A DNA stretch of 64,000 nucleotides, taken from assembly GCF_028858725.1 (NCBI RefSeq), contig NC_084765.1, positions 9,751,501 through 9,815,500 on the forward strand, in the 5' to 3' direction. The position numbers and the translations under genes are program-made. Each line of letters begins with the position of its first letter. The stretch's first letter is position 1. Source of the stretch: Colius striatus (lineage: Eukaryota > Chordata > Aves > Coliiformes > Coliidae). Shown here piece by piece: positions 1 to 12,310 of the stretch. Below the pieces are notes generated by a model that was not told where the DNA came from, made no database searches, and was given only the letters and a program-made list of their open reading frames with translations.

Positions 1-3000
1 GTAATGCACTCCTCCTGGTAAAAAGCAATAAAACAACATGACCTAACAGAAGTAAAGCTAGTGGAACTTGAAAATTGGCAATCAAGATTTTGATCATAGT
101 TCTTAGTGATCCATGCAGTGATTTTTCCTTCAAGTCTTCAAGCAGCTGTAATAATTTGTATGTTATGCCTAAAGAAGAGGTGAATTCCTGTGTAAAAATG
201 TGAGGTAGCTGTAGATCTCACAGAATTTGCAACCTCTTGTGTTAAAGGTAGAGTCAAATGGCCTCTAACTTCAGGTTGTCATTGTTCCTAATCCATAAAA
301 TGAATCTATGAACTGCAAGATGGTGTGATTTACTTACCAGTATATGACTTAAGAAACTGATATAATTTCCTACCTATAGATCCTTCCTTAGTTACACAAT
401 ATTAGATTGCAGATATCAGTGGAGAGAAATTACTATGGAAATTATTCAGGGGCTTCAGAGAGAGATATATAATTTTATTTTCTCAAACAGAAAATTGCTC
501 ACATCTAGTCCATTTAGACATAATCAATACGTTCCAACACATCACATTATACCCAACAATGACAGTGCCAAGAACTTAAAAATGAACAAATCTATTTTAA
601 GTTAGTGAGTCAATTTACAGAAAAGATTGAGCAACAAGAAGGCTCATAACAAAACCAAACTTTAAACACATTTCTAATACAATCCAACCATATTAAATTG
701 ACCTGTGAACAGTGTGCATAGCTTCTTTTTCTCCATCCTCCTTCTCTACTTTCACAATATATGAAGACTTGCTTTAAATGACATAAGAATTTATTATTTT
801 TCTAAATTGTTTGCACAGTTCATTTTTAGATCTAATCTTATAAGGCACTTAACTTCAGGCAGGGTAACAGCCTGACGGGTTTTTCCACCCAAAAGCTGAT
901 ACAGTTTTGTGTGGTGCATGTGTTCTGACTACATGGCATACAGAAAGGTATCTTTTTAGCAACTAATTTTTTTAAGGTCTATAAGATGCTGATGGCCCTC
1001 AGCTTCTGTTGACTCCAATACTCTCAACAACTCTCATCTTTGAGCTAAAATGACCATTTTGCATTTGTTTTTAAAGCCAAACATGTATCTACTGTAAACT
1101 GAAACAACAGAGACAATTCAGAGCAACCTGAACATGACTGATTGCAACATGCACACCTCCCCTGGGCAATCAGGATGGACTTTGGGAGAGGACAGCAATC
1201 TCCTCCTCAGGACTAGGGGCATTATGTTCCCCTGAAGCTCCCCTTCTTTGAATGACAGCAACACTAAAGCAAATGGACTTCTTAGACTGTAAAAGTGAAG
1301 TGAAAAAAACAATCTTTGACTGACATAACTGGAGGTTTCTGTTGAATTTCCCTCCTGTGCAAAGCATTGTTTGCTTTAAAACTTAAAGTGCCTTAAAAGC
1401 ATTATAACTCTCTGCTTTCTGCAGAAAACCATGATAGATGTTTTAGACAGTCTTGCTCTATAGGGTTACATGAGGCTTCTGGGAACAGAAATTTTCTCCA
1501 CTAAACTGTAAATACCAGCAGATCTCAACAGAGAAAATTAAAACATTTATTGCTGCCCTGCCTGCTCCTACTTTGTGTCAATCTTAAGTAATAGATTTAG
1601 TTTAAAAATCAATCACTGCAATTCATCTCAATAAAAATGTAATCTGAAGGTCAGGTATGCTTAGCCTATGAATGGCAGAAAAAACAAAGTCTGATGGTAA
1701 TTTTAGAACACGGTTAAGGATTCTGCTATGTCTTTCCACTGCACTGAAAGACAAATTCTATTGTTCAAGTCTTACATGCCATGTTTTAAGGGTATCTCTT
1801 CAAATTATGGTAACTGAGAACGTTGTTTAAAAATCAAAATCAGAGACAACATCCAAGCTGTAAAATGTAACCACTCTTATCCTCTTTAAACAGTCTAATA
1901 AATAAATATAAATATATAAATATTGCAGGACAATAGTATATTCCTTGCACCAGTAGAGGTACATTATTTCTCTGTGGTCAACAGTAAAATCTTGCTTTTA
2001 TCTTTAGAAAAGATGTTTTACATTTCTTACAATAGAGAAAAAGCTTGAGATAATTCATAGATTATTGTGACAGGAACCAGTGTGTCTGTTACTCTACAAG
2101 TACAAAGAGGTTTTTAGTTTAAAGCTTTTGTAACATAAATGTTTATAGCTTTGTCTGTACCATAGGCAACTGCTGAAAATTAGCACCATTCGTGAAATAA
2201 CGAGAACATCAAATCTTTTCAGAGCATGAGGTAAAATGATGTTAAAAAAGAAACAGTTTTTAGTTTGATAATTTAGTGTATCATACATACAGTTGGGAAT
2301 AGTACCAATCTTAAATTGCACAATTATCTCAGACTTAAGAACGTACTGAAATTTTACTGAATACTAAGGAGGCTTTCTGCACATCTGCTTTGCCAATATC
2401 TACAAATACATTGTACAAAAAAAGATAAGATATAGTTCCTTTAAGCAAAAAATATTAATGTATTTTTAAGCAACAAGATAAATGTAGTCTAAATACACTC
2501 ACAAGGTTTTCTATCAAGTGTTGACATTACACACTCAACACTTTTTTGCAGGCCTTTTAAGGAATTATTCTCTTTAACTGCTACACCACTCATCACATCC
2601 TAGGTTACTATTTGTGATATATTTTATCAAACAATTGTATACCTTACTCTATAAATACTAATTGGGTCTGGATTACTATTTATAAATTACCGTTTAGCAT
2701 ATCTTAAAAGACCCTATTCTGTGACATACAAAAGCTTTTTTGACTATGTTACAGTTTTTAGAGCAGTCATCCCTTTATTATCAAAATTACCCTTACCATT
2801 TAAAAAAATGTAGGGATTCAATATTGCTTTAACTTCTTGTTCAAAAATATACAGTGCACTAAAACTTCCAAATACCTGGCAAATTAATTTCTGACATTGT
2901 ATTTACAGTAGTTTTAATGAGAGCTAATACACAGTTATTAGTCAAATGACCCTTCCTCCAGCAGAAATAAAAATTAACCTTGTTTTTATGAGAGATGCTT

Positions 3001-3429
3001 GCTTTCTGACCTTTTTAATAGTTCACCGTGCCTTGACTGTGCCAAAATATTAACAAAACCACATACAGATTCAGACGAACAAATGGAAAGCAATGCCAGC
3101 TCAAAAATAGTAAATTACATCATCGTGTTTCTCAGAAATTCTCCTCTCAGCATTAAAATAAAATTCCAAGAAAACAACAGAGCTCTGATTTCCCTTTCAC
3201 AGGCCCTGATGCCCATCAGACAGGTAAATTCAGTCCTATTCTGTATTCCAGTGATCCTTTCAGTTGGCAGTGTAACGACTCTCTCCAGTACTGCCTAGGA
3301 GCTTTTGGTAACAAAATGACACGCTTCCCAAATAAACTGATTTTAAATTTGAATTCCTTCATTTTTCAGAAGCCTGTATCTCCACAATTGGGAATATTGC
3401 AGAAATTGTGTTTATTTGCATGTGGCTGT
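1..3429 (-). other. 3' UTR of MICAL2 long isoform and/or downstream flank
   Basis: No supported gene. The sequence is AT-rich, as in many vertebrate 3' UTRs. Minus-strand AATAAA hexamers occur at 2774-2779, 1546-1551 and 474-479, and more occur by chance in such AT-rich DNA, so I cannot say where polyadenylation happens. A 99-codon plus-strand open frame at 2999-3298 has no family resemblance. Confidence 0.5.
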
Positions 3430-3614
3430 TTAAATCCTGCTCTGCTGATAGCCTGTAGATAATATAATGCTTTCAAAGTGCTCATCTTCTGCTTTTTCTT
3501 TCACTCTCTGCTCCTCTAATATAGACACAAGCTTGTCCCGTTCTTCAACCACTTTCATCATCTCAGTGAAAATTTCATCCTCCTCGTTGAGATCCATCTC
3601 ATTTTTAAGGCTGT
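3430..3614 (-). CDS. MICAL2: MICAL2 terminal coding exon, end of bMERB
   Basis: 185 nt of coding sequence from the acceptor (..gttttttgatcttttag) to a TAA stop at 3430-3432, phase 1 in (residues 946-1006). It encodes DSLKNEMDLNEEDEIFTEMM, then KVVEERDKLVSILEEQRVKE and a short tail ending TGYQQSRI. MMKVVEERDKLVSILEEQR matches the last helix of bMERB in MICAL proteins, and the distance from this motif to the stop is as expected for the family. The 3' UTR begins at 3429 and runs left. Confidence 0.95.
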
Positions 3615-4527
3615 CTAAAAGATCAAAAAACAAGAAGTTAAAAGGCTGTCTTCTCTAGAAGTTCATATCACTTTGTTGTTACACTTTGCATTTTTGCTAG
3701 TGGTGTACAGCTAGAAATAGCAGATATTATTTTTAATGCTACAGTTTAGGTAAAGTTTCTTCTGCATTTGGGCCATTTAAGGTTGGCCATTGGGACTCCT
3801 AATGTGTAGAGTAGATCTTTCAGCAAAAGTTATACTGTAAAGGGTAAAAAAAATCACTAATGGTTTATAAAACCACTTAGGCTGGAGTTTAAATTTACTT
3901 TATATGGTAAAAAGCCCAACCATGAAATATAGTACCTGTAATAAACTGGAAGTGTTTTTCAGAAAATGTATTGAAAATTGCTGTCACAATCCACATGCTT
4001 CGAACACAACAGGATATTTTTGGTTATTGAATGCTATGTAACCCCCACTTTCTCCCTGCATTGCTCATCCCCATACTCTTTTCTAATACCAAGTCAAAGG
4101 ACAAAGCCAAACTGTAATCCCAAGTACCTGAAAGTAGTTCCAAAATGCTGCAGTAACCAGAAATGCTACAGTTAATAGAAAAACAGATTATCTCTTTTGT
4201 GTTTGGGCGGCTGAAGAAATTACTTTCTGTTGCTGCCCACCCTCATGTGTTAGCTGGATGCTACTGCCTGCACAGCACAAACAGCAGAATTATATGTGTG
4301 AGTGCTTCTGATCCAGTTCCACGTTTAACTGGGCAGGTTAGCTTAGCTGTCTTCTCTAGAAGTCAGATGAGAAGAATTCAAGTTACGTTTTGCTGGCTGA
4401 GCTGCACTTGAGGAAGAGCACAGAAGGAAGAGGCTCAGTTACTCTGGTCTGGTTTTGAGCCAACAGGAGAGGCATATAGGCATGGTCCATCATTGTGGGC
4501 TGGAGCATACTCTCTCCTTTCACTTAC

Positions 4528-4601
4528 CATTAATGGCCATTTTCTCTCTTAGCTTTTGTTCCAACCTGCTTTGATGGTCCTCCAGTTCTAGCTCTTGGGC
4601 T
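4528..4601 (-). CDS. MICAL2: MICAL2 bMERB exon 4
   Basis: A 74-nt exon, phase 2 in, phase 1 out (residues 921-946), with acceptor ..tatacttag and donor AATG|gtaagtg. It encodes AQELELEDHQSRLEQKLREK then MAIN. QELELEDxxSRLxxxLREKM is characteristic of the middle of bMERB. The acceptor has a weak pyrimidine tract, but the donor is strong and the phase fits both neighbours. Confidence 0.93.
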
Positions 4602-5723
4602 CTAAGTATAATAAAAAGTATATTAAAGAGTAAGATTTTTTTTTCCTATCAGAAAAGGCATATATGTCAATTTTACTTAAACCAAGAGATTTTATGTTCT
4701 CTTTATCCAGTATTTTCTCCTTACAGGCAGTTGAAGCTAAAAGATTTGCCTGTGCATTGCCTGCAGCAATGTCAGAAGTACCACTGCCACCTTTTGTGGT
4801 ATGTATCAGATGAAGTTCTTTCATACACCGCAACACTTAAGGCTGTAACCAGTTGTGCTCTGTTGGTGGCACCTACAACATAATTCTGGATAGGACTGCA
4901 CACTCACATACCTGAGGGGCTCTGCCAGGGCCTCTGCACAGGAACAAGTCCTTTTAACAGGCTTTTAAAATTCTGCTTTGCAGACGGCATGAGCAGGAAG
5001 CATCGCTACTACAACATCCAATGACAATTGAAGGAGAAAGAAAATGTTTGGCCCCTGGCAGCATCAGCACATCTGGAGAGACATTGGGGTTCAGCCAGAG
5101 ATAGCAGCTAGGCTGCAGCTCTGCACACAGCGCAGGGGACTGACAGTGATATGGAAAGGATAAATGGTAATGAGCAGCCTGCACCAGAGTGAAATCCAGG
5201 GGGGAGTAATGACTGTTGCAGCACTCATCACCTTCCCACATTGCCCAGGAATAGTGGAGAAAACAGCTGAAAGTCACCTCCACCTATCTGTGGTGTGTGT
5301 TTCCAAGGAAGTAAAGTGAGGGAGCTACAGACAATATTTTTTCCATCAACCACAAACAGTGGCATCTGAAGTGGTTTTTATTTGCTTGGTGTATCTGCTT
5401 GTTTCATCACTGTAGTGAAAACTGAGATAAATTTGTCACACTATTTTTCTTCCACAGAGAGAGTGCCCCTTTAGACCCACATTACGTAAAGGCAGAGCAT
5501 CTGTATGCTATACTGGTTAAAAGTATAGTATAGGATTCAAATAATTTAATCACTGAGAGGGAAGGACAAGTAAGGCTCTGTGTTCAAAACGGATTGTAGC
5601 AACTCTGAGTAGATGTATTCCATGACAGTCTCAAACTGCAGCATGTAGGGAAGTGTTCACATGTATCGTGAGTATCGTTTTCTCCCCTCCTCATCTTTAG
5701 TACTAATACTTGTCCTTACTTAC

Positions 5724-5823
5724 ATAATCAGGAGCTCAGACTCGTAACGCATTAATTTATTCTTCTCCAGGACCAGCTCAAACCATTCATGTAGCATCTG
5801 AGTTTCATCCTTTGTGCCTGAAT
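5724..5823 (-). CDS. MICAL2: MICAL2 bMERB exon 3 (Rab-binding core)
   Basis: A 100-nt exon, phase 1 in, phase 2 out (residues 888-921), with acceptor ..ctattttaaacag and donor ATTAT|gtaagtaag. It encodes [20 protein letters not shown] and [14 protein letters not shown]. The motif [18 protein letters not shown] is a hallmark of bMERB domains in MICAL and EHBP families and is part of the central helix that contacts Rab GTPases. All expected aromatic and charged positions appear intact. Confidence 0.95.
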
Positions 5824-8800
5824 CTGTTTAAAATAGAAAACTTAGGTCAGTAATGTCTGGCTATAATAGGTGTAACATTCATGTCTACATTTGGTTGAAT
5901 GCTGTAGTTTATTGCAGTTAAAAATGCATTAGATTTAAAAAACACCTTGGAAGTTATTTCTTTCAAATAATCATACAGACTTTCTTTTCTTTTTTTTTAA
6001 ATGGGCACTTTTTCTTTCTCTTAGTTCTGCCTTTAATAACATCGTTCCTTTGGTGATACTAGACTCTGGCAGCTGAACTATGTCTAAATGGATACCTCAT
6101 TAACACAATCAGACTTCACAATGTACATGCTGGCAAGTATCAACTTAGTTCCTGCTTCCAGTGGGCATCAGATACACAATCAAATCCCCTACAAATTTCC
6201 ATTAATTTGTGAACTGGGCTCTAAATCTGAATCTGCTTTGAATGACAGGAAATGCTGTGGGACAGGACAAATCTATTATTACTGCGTGGTGTAACATTTT
6301 GCGCCAGGGTGTAACTGGTAGGCACTATACAGATGTAAAACACGAGACTGTCTCTCTCCCAAGGAGCTCACAGTTTGACTCTGCCTGGCTGAAGAGGAAG
6401 ATGGATTTCTCTTTTACCTCATGAGGGCCTTTACTTCTCCTAAAATATCATCTGTACAAAAATCTTTGGCAATGAAGAATCCCTGGGTGTTTTCAAGTGG
6501 CAAATTAGAGCACATATGTATTTCTTTTCCTCACTATCCTTTTTAACATGTTCATCACTTCATATTTTCTTCACTAAACAGGACACCCCACCACCCTTTG
6601 ATGCAGAATAACACCAGTAGTGGTGGCACTGCAAATACACCTCCCCACATCTGCTCTGCCCAGTGTGATATTCCAGGGCAGCAAGAGGTGATAAAAAACA
6701 TCTCCTCAGAGTGACTGCTGGAGCAATTCTCTTGGACATGCCAGCAGTGGCCTTTCACATATCCAACACAGGGATGCAGCAGTACTATTCAGAACCTAAC
6801 CACCATTAGGAGTTATCCAGCTCCCTTTTAGCTGTTTTCCTGAATAGTAAAAAAAAAAAAATTAAAGACATTTCCTCTTTACACCTTAAAATCTCTGTAT
6901 CTCTAACAAAAGACTGTTTATGCAGGTTGATTGAGGTTAGCAAAGAGTAAGGCACTTGGCAAAAATGTCACTCATTTAAGCAAAATCTTCAGTGCAAGCT
7001 GAAATAAAAATAGCCCTTGTTTCTCCTCCTTCTCCGTCCCACAGAATGCCCCCTGGTCCTCCAGGGGCATTTTTTTTCCATGAGGTTTTCAAGTGTTTGT
7101 TAATAACAATGTTAATAGCTATTTAAATATGATGAAGTGCTTTATTCCTTCCAAGGGCAGAATAATCCAGTGAAGTCTTTTGTGTGTTGCGGTACAACAG
7201 ATCTTTTAAAAGGTTAAGGGAAAACAATTTGTGAGTTTCTTTTGTGAGCCGCAACAGCTTTTTTCTTGTAGCATTGCTAAAGCAAAGCTTTCCTCCTGGT
7301 TTACCCAAGTCTCATTTAACCTAGATCCTGTTTGAAAGTCAGATCTCTTATAATTTGTAGCTACTTCTATTTTCATCAGTTTTGAGGGAATGACAGACTG
7401 CAGAGGAGTATTTACTGACCACTGCTCTCAAAACCTCCACCTTCTGTTCTCCAGAGTGATGATACACTGGACCAATATACACTGGACCCTCCATGCACCA
7501 ATCACACAGTAAACAAGGATTGGCCAGTTTGCACCTTTTTAGGGAAAGCTAAACTTCATATTTCTCATTCCTACAGGTTTTCAACTGGAGTCTGTTGAAA
7601 GTTCTAAGAAACTTGGGATATGCTCCTGATGAAACAAAAAACTAGCTGCAACATATGCAGATATTTGTTCACCTTCAAAACCATGGAGAGGTTTCTTAAT
7701 GTTCTCTCAATGCAGATTTTCTTCTTTACAATCATTCTTCATGATTTGTTTAGTCAACTGATCAGTTATGCTAATTTCAGTGGAAAATCTGGTTCGAGAC
7801 TTTTATTTCCGTGTTTCTTGTAGGCAGAAGATCTCCATAAGCCTCCACAAATGTCAGTGGAAAACAAAGCAACGGTACATCAGTGATTGATTCTTTGGTA
7901 TTTTGAATCAGAATAAAGGGAATAGCTGGCATAAAAAAAATATTAATAGGACTGATTTTTTTTTTTAAATACATGAATTGTTGTCACTACAATTAGAAGA
8001 TCATCAAAGCCTCATTTTGCTCATCAGTCTTTATGGCAGTTGTTTCACACCCACGCTTGTTCTCTTCTAATTCAGTTGAGGAGCTAATGAATAACTCCCC
8101 CTAACAAAGGGGCCATTCATCCCAGGCTTACAGAATTATTGGAGGAGAGTTGCGTAAATGTCACCGAAGTGTTTGCACGCCTGTTTCTAAATTTGGTTAT
8201 TCACAACCTTTGCAGCTCAATATTATTGCTGAACCGTGATCGTTTTCTAATTACCTTAATAATACCTATTAAATTACTTGAATTGCATAAGCGCAGACCT
8301 GCTTAAATACAACTTAACCCAATAAACACTGGTCATTCATTAAACAATAATGCTCAGTATTTTTAAGAAGATTGAACAGAATATTAAAATCACCGATCCC
8401 TGCATCGGTACATGTATGTTATTACAAGCAACAAAGCACTCACGTTTTGTTTGGGAAACTTATGGCTTCGTGCTTTTGCAGCGGAAGAGCTATTGAGAGA
8501 CAGTAACACCCCACGTTTCTGTATCTGCCCTATTTGTAACTGGCCACCTACACACAAACAATCAACAAGGAGAAAAAATAGTACTTTCACCTTAATGAGG
8601 GCAATCCAATTACCAAGGATGGGAAGAGAATGAGAAGCATCAATCTCTTGGCAGACAACCTTCTTTAGGAAATGTGATTGTCAAAACAGCAAAAATGAGA
8701 GGTGGCTCTAGGCCATTTATCCCCGGTATTTGGTGTCTATCCCAAGAGCTAGAAGCCTCTTGTCTCTCTATATTTTTGTGGTTTCTAAATAACAACAAAC

Positions 8801-10021
8801 CTTCTGCAAAGCAGCAGTAAAGGAAAAAGCTAACACTCCAAATCCTCTATGTCCTTTTAGCAGACTTCCTCACAGGCGATAAGGTGGGTGCCATTTGATA
8901 AAAGATTATGTTTTCTTTTAAGAAAAAAAAATATGCTAGCCTTTTAAATAACACTGGAAATAGGCTGGAACTGTCAATTATAGGAAATTAGTTAATAAAT
9001 ATAAAAGCCTGGGCAAATGCTTTCGCCAAAATGATTAGTTCAGTGTTAGGGGCAATAATTGCTAAGGAATATGTCATTAAAAAAGCCAGCATGTAGAGAT
9101 TTTGCTGGGTTGCCTAGCTAAGGCAGCAAGATCAGGTGCCAAAGCACGTCTAGGTTTTCAGGGTTGTGCAACTGCCTGTCATGAAAGCACAAAGTTCAGC
9201 TTTCTAAACAGACATAAAGACACGTTTGCAATCAGGCTGTTGGCTTCCCAGAGTCCTTTCAGCACAGAACCCCAGCTCCACTCTGAAGTCCCTTACACAC
9301 ATGGTTCACACTGCCATCCTCATTTTGAGCCAAGCAGGAGTCCCTAGGTGCCCTGTCCCTCTGGGTCAGGTCTCCCCAGATGCACGCCATGTGCACTGGA
9401 GAGTGGTGGCAAGGCTGGGCTGGGGGAGGATGCTACAGTCCTGGGTGCCTGAGACTTTTGCTTCGGGAGAAGGGAAACCTTGCCTCAGAATGGGGCCAGG
9501 ACAATGTCCCTGTTATCTTTTACCCACCTGGGGAAAGGCTGTGTTGTTCAGGTCTGTGTGACTCTGTGCTGCTGTTGCCATAGCATAGCCACCGTCCCTA
9601 ATCGTATTAATGGCATTTCACACTCCAGAAAAAGTCATTAAGAACGCTGTTACTAGGCATGGGCTGCTGCTGGCTTGGTAACTGAGATACAGCTCCTGGA
9701 AACCTCACTGGTTCCCTCCAAAAGATGAAGTTAAGCTCAGGATGGGGTTTTAAGAAATGGAGGGGAAAAAAATGCAGATTCAGGTTCAAAAAAAAGGCAA
9801 AAAATTCCAGATCTGTGACAACCAAGAGAAAACTTACAGCATTCAGTGTAAAGGTGCTTAAGCTAGCAGTTTGAGGAAAAGGGTAAACAGTAACTTTTGT
9901 CCTCCAGTTATTGTTTCATTTCAGATTTTGTACTGAACTCTATGACATTAATGAAAATGCCTCTGCTGTGAAAAAAATTTTAAAAACCCACCACCAAACA
10001 AACACACAGTGCTTCAATTAC

Positions 10022-10115
10022 CTGATTCTCCTCTTAGTTCTCTCTCTAGTTTGACACCAAAAATCTCCAGAGCTCTTTGTCTTTCCTCCAGTTCTTCTAG
10101 TTGGCGCTGGACTGC
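10022..10115 (-). CDS. MICAL2: MICAL2 bMERB exon 2
   Basis: A 94-nt exon, phase 0 in, phase 1 out (residues 857-888), with acceptor ..aatatcgttttgcag and donor TCAG|gtaatt. It encodes [20 protein letters not shown] then [11 protein letters not shown]. The charged heptads continue the first long helix of b[17 protein letters not shown] and GVKLERELR are typical of this domain. Joins in frame to 5823 through a split Asp codon. Confidence 0.94.
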
Positions 10116-12049
10116 CTGCAAAACGATATTGCTATAAAAGCTACAGACATAGCTTAAAAATTCAGAGACAAAAGCCAGTCTCAGTGGTTAGAGAAACAGC
10201 TTGAAAAGGTCTCAGAGGAGTCATGGGATCTGCAAACTCATTGAGTGTGTTGAGTGCCTGAGCAATTTAGTAATTCCACTAGGTATCTCTCCACATTTTT
10301 ATGTGAGTAAGTATCATAGGTACCTCAGTTTTTCTGAGCTTTAGGTACAGCACTGTAAAACAGAGACCATAACATTTGTGTGTCTCACAAGGTGTGAGAA
10401 GTCAACACCTTACACATTCAGAGGCATTTATTTTGAGATGCTACATGAATAAAGCTCATATCTATATTCAAAGGTTGCAGCTAGAATGCTTTGCTATGCT
10501 ATTTTGTTGTCCATGGCTTCTTGTTATTTGTTTTGCTTTCATATTTCACAAACTTTTGACACAGGAAGGAATGGGTCTAATAGCAAAGAAGTGGTAATTC
10601 AGTGGCACTTCAGGAAGGACTTGTACATTCCATGGTCCATTCCTTTTAAAATAAAGACTTTCAGAGGTGCCATGTGGATAATAGGCATGAGACACTTTAA
10701 AAGGTTGAATCGTCAAAGATCGATGCAGCAGTTCCCATTTCAGGCTGCATTAGGACATACCAAGCCAAGCCCTCAGCAACGGCCTAACACACACAAAAGA
10801 TGTTTCAAAAACTTTGGACTTGATTATTTCCACAAAGCAGTAAAATAAAAGAGAAGGTGCATATGCATCTAATTTTACCTTGAGATAATCTACAGTTCTT
10901 AGGTTAAAACTGTAACAGAGTTGCTCTTCCTTTGGATTAAATAATATGCCTTTTTTTTACCCTGGGTTTTATTCTGTCATGGATTTTACAGTAACAGCTA
11001 GATATTAGCATTTTCTACAATCCGCTGCCTAGTCCAAACACAACATTTCTCTCCTTTTCAGTGATACATTTTGCACAAGCAGTGATGTCTACAAAATCAG
11101 ACATTTCAGATACATATCTGAAAAACATCTTATTAGTTTTCTTTTTTACTTTAATATTGGTACAGAAATAGCAAGTAGAAGCTCAACCCAAAACTATCCA
11201 CCTGCTATAGGAATACAACAGAAGATGGTGGACGACTATGCCTCCAAAAGGCCTGCTCTCCTCACTGCCATATCTTGATTACCATTACAAATGAAATTAA
11301 TGAGATGAAATCTAGCTCAGGATTCTCTGCCCTGTGCTACAGTACAGACACAAACAGAAGTGCTAGTGGCCACATAAGCCATTAAGATTTTTGTGTGCGT
11401 ACATATATATAGGTATAGGGCTATGTACGTGTGGTAAGTGACATAGATAAAACTGAAAAGTTTGGCATCTAAGAGAACAGTCTGAGACTGAGTTGTGCAG
11501 AAGTGCACTCCCAAGTCTTTGATCTGTAATTGGAATTATTAAAACATGAGCAGACCCCAGAGCTTTTCCAGTATTTTCTGAAGAGTGGTGCCTGTGTAAA
11601 GTGAAGTGGTTTTGCATCACTAAGAAAGAAAATGGTTTACATTCCTTATTAAAGAAGAGAGAACAAAAAACATCACTGTTTTTGTACCCTCCTGTAGTAC
11701 ATAAGGGGTAATAGATGACTTTCTTACATTCTCAAGGGCTGATATTTCCCCTTTCTATCTCTTTCTCTCTTTAATATGTTCTTCTCTTATTGCCAGTCTT
11801 TATTCCCTCGTGTTCTTCATACACAATTACAAAATTATGATGATTTCCTAGGGCACACGTGGGTTTGTCACATATAGAGATGCAAGGCCCTGCCACACAC
11901 ATCTTCCTGGTCCTGATGGTTTGGGGGGATTTCAACACAGAAGGCAGTGAGCTGCAGCAAGGACAGGGGTAGAGCCCACATCACTTATCTCCTGTTCTCA
12001 CTAGTCACTCTGAGGAGGCAAATGGGACATCTGTGAGCTACATTTTCAC

Positions 12050-12142
12050 CTGTGCTTTATGAAGCCTCTTTAGCTCCTCTTGTTTAATCAATTGCTTTGT
12101 CTCCTTCTCCAGTTTTCTTCTCCGTCTCAGCGCCCTTTTTGC
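12050..12142 (-). CDS. MICAL2: MICAL2 bMERB exon 1 (basic coiled-coil start)
   Basis: A 93-nt exon, 31 codons, phase 0 at both ends (residues 826-856), with acceptor ..ttctctcttttgtag and donor GCACAG|gtgaaa. It encodes [20 protein letters not shown] and [11 protein letters not shown], a strongly basic amphipathic helix that opens the bMERB (bivalent MICAL/EHBP Rab-binding) domain. bMERB domains bind GTP-loaded Rab8-, Rab10-, Rab13- and Rab35-type GTPases. A degenerate CR1 tail lies about 70 nt upstream of its acceptor. Confidence 0.93.
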
Positions 12143-12212
12143 CTACAAAAGAGAGAAGAAAAAGGGCAATCAAAGCATAAGTATGCTATTACAGGTTTCT
12201 TCAGATCTTCCC

Positions 12213-12310
12213 CAGAATCACAGAACTGGGGAAGCTGGGAGACCTCTGAACTCCCTCTGGAGAGTCTAACTTGACTCCCCTGCTCAAAGCAAAGTGAACT
12301 ACTGCAGGGT
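12213..12310 (-). mobile_element. Degenerate CR1 3' tail
   Basis: Plus-strand reading cagaatcacagaactggg.. followed by ctctggagagtctaacttg and cccctgctcaaagca resembles the reversed 3' end of an avian CR1 LINE (cacagaat, ggacctctggagatca, cccctgct). Divergence is high, so it is an old insertion. It ends about 70 nt upstream of the exon 12142 acceptor in the transcript sense. Confidence 0.5.

Larger units (their letters stand above)
3615..10021 (-). other. MICAL2 introns between bMERB exons 2 and 5
   Basis: Three introns (3615-4527, 4602-5723, 5824-10021). I see AT-rich unique sequence with short A/T homopolymers and no recognisable gene or intact repeat. Open frames here are short and lack coding features. 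Confidence 0.7.

Noticed and set aside
2999..3298. 99-codon plus-strand open frame
   Set aside because: No family resemblance, lies opposite the MICAL2 3' UTR, and such frames occur by chance in AT-rich DNA.
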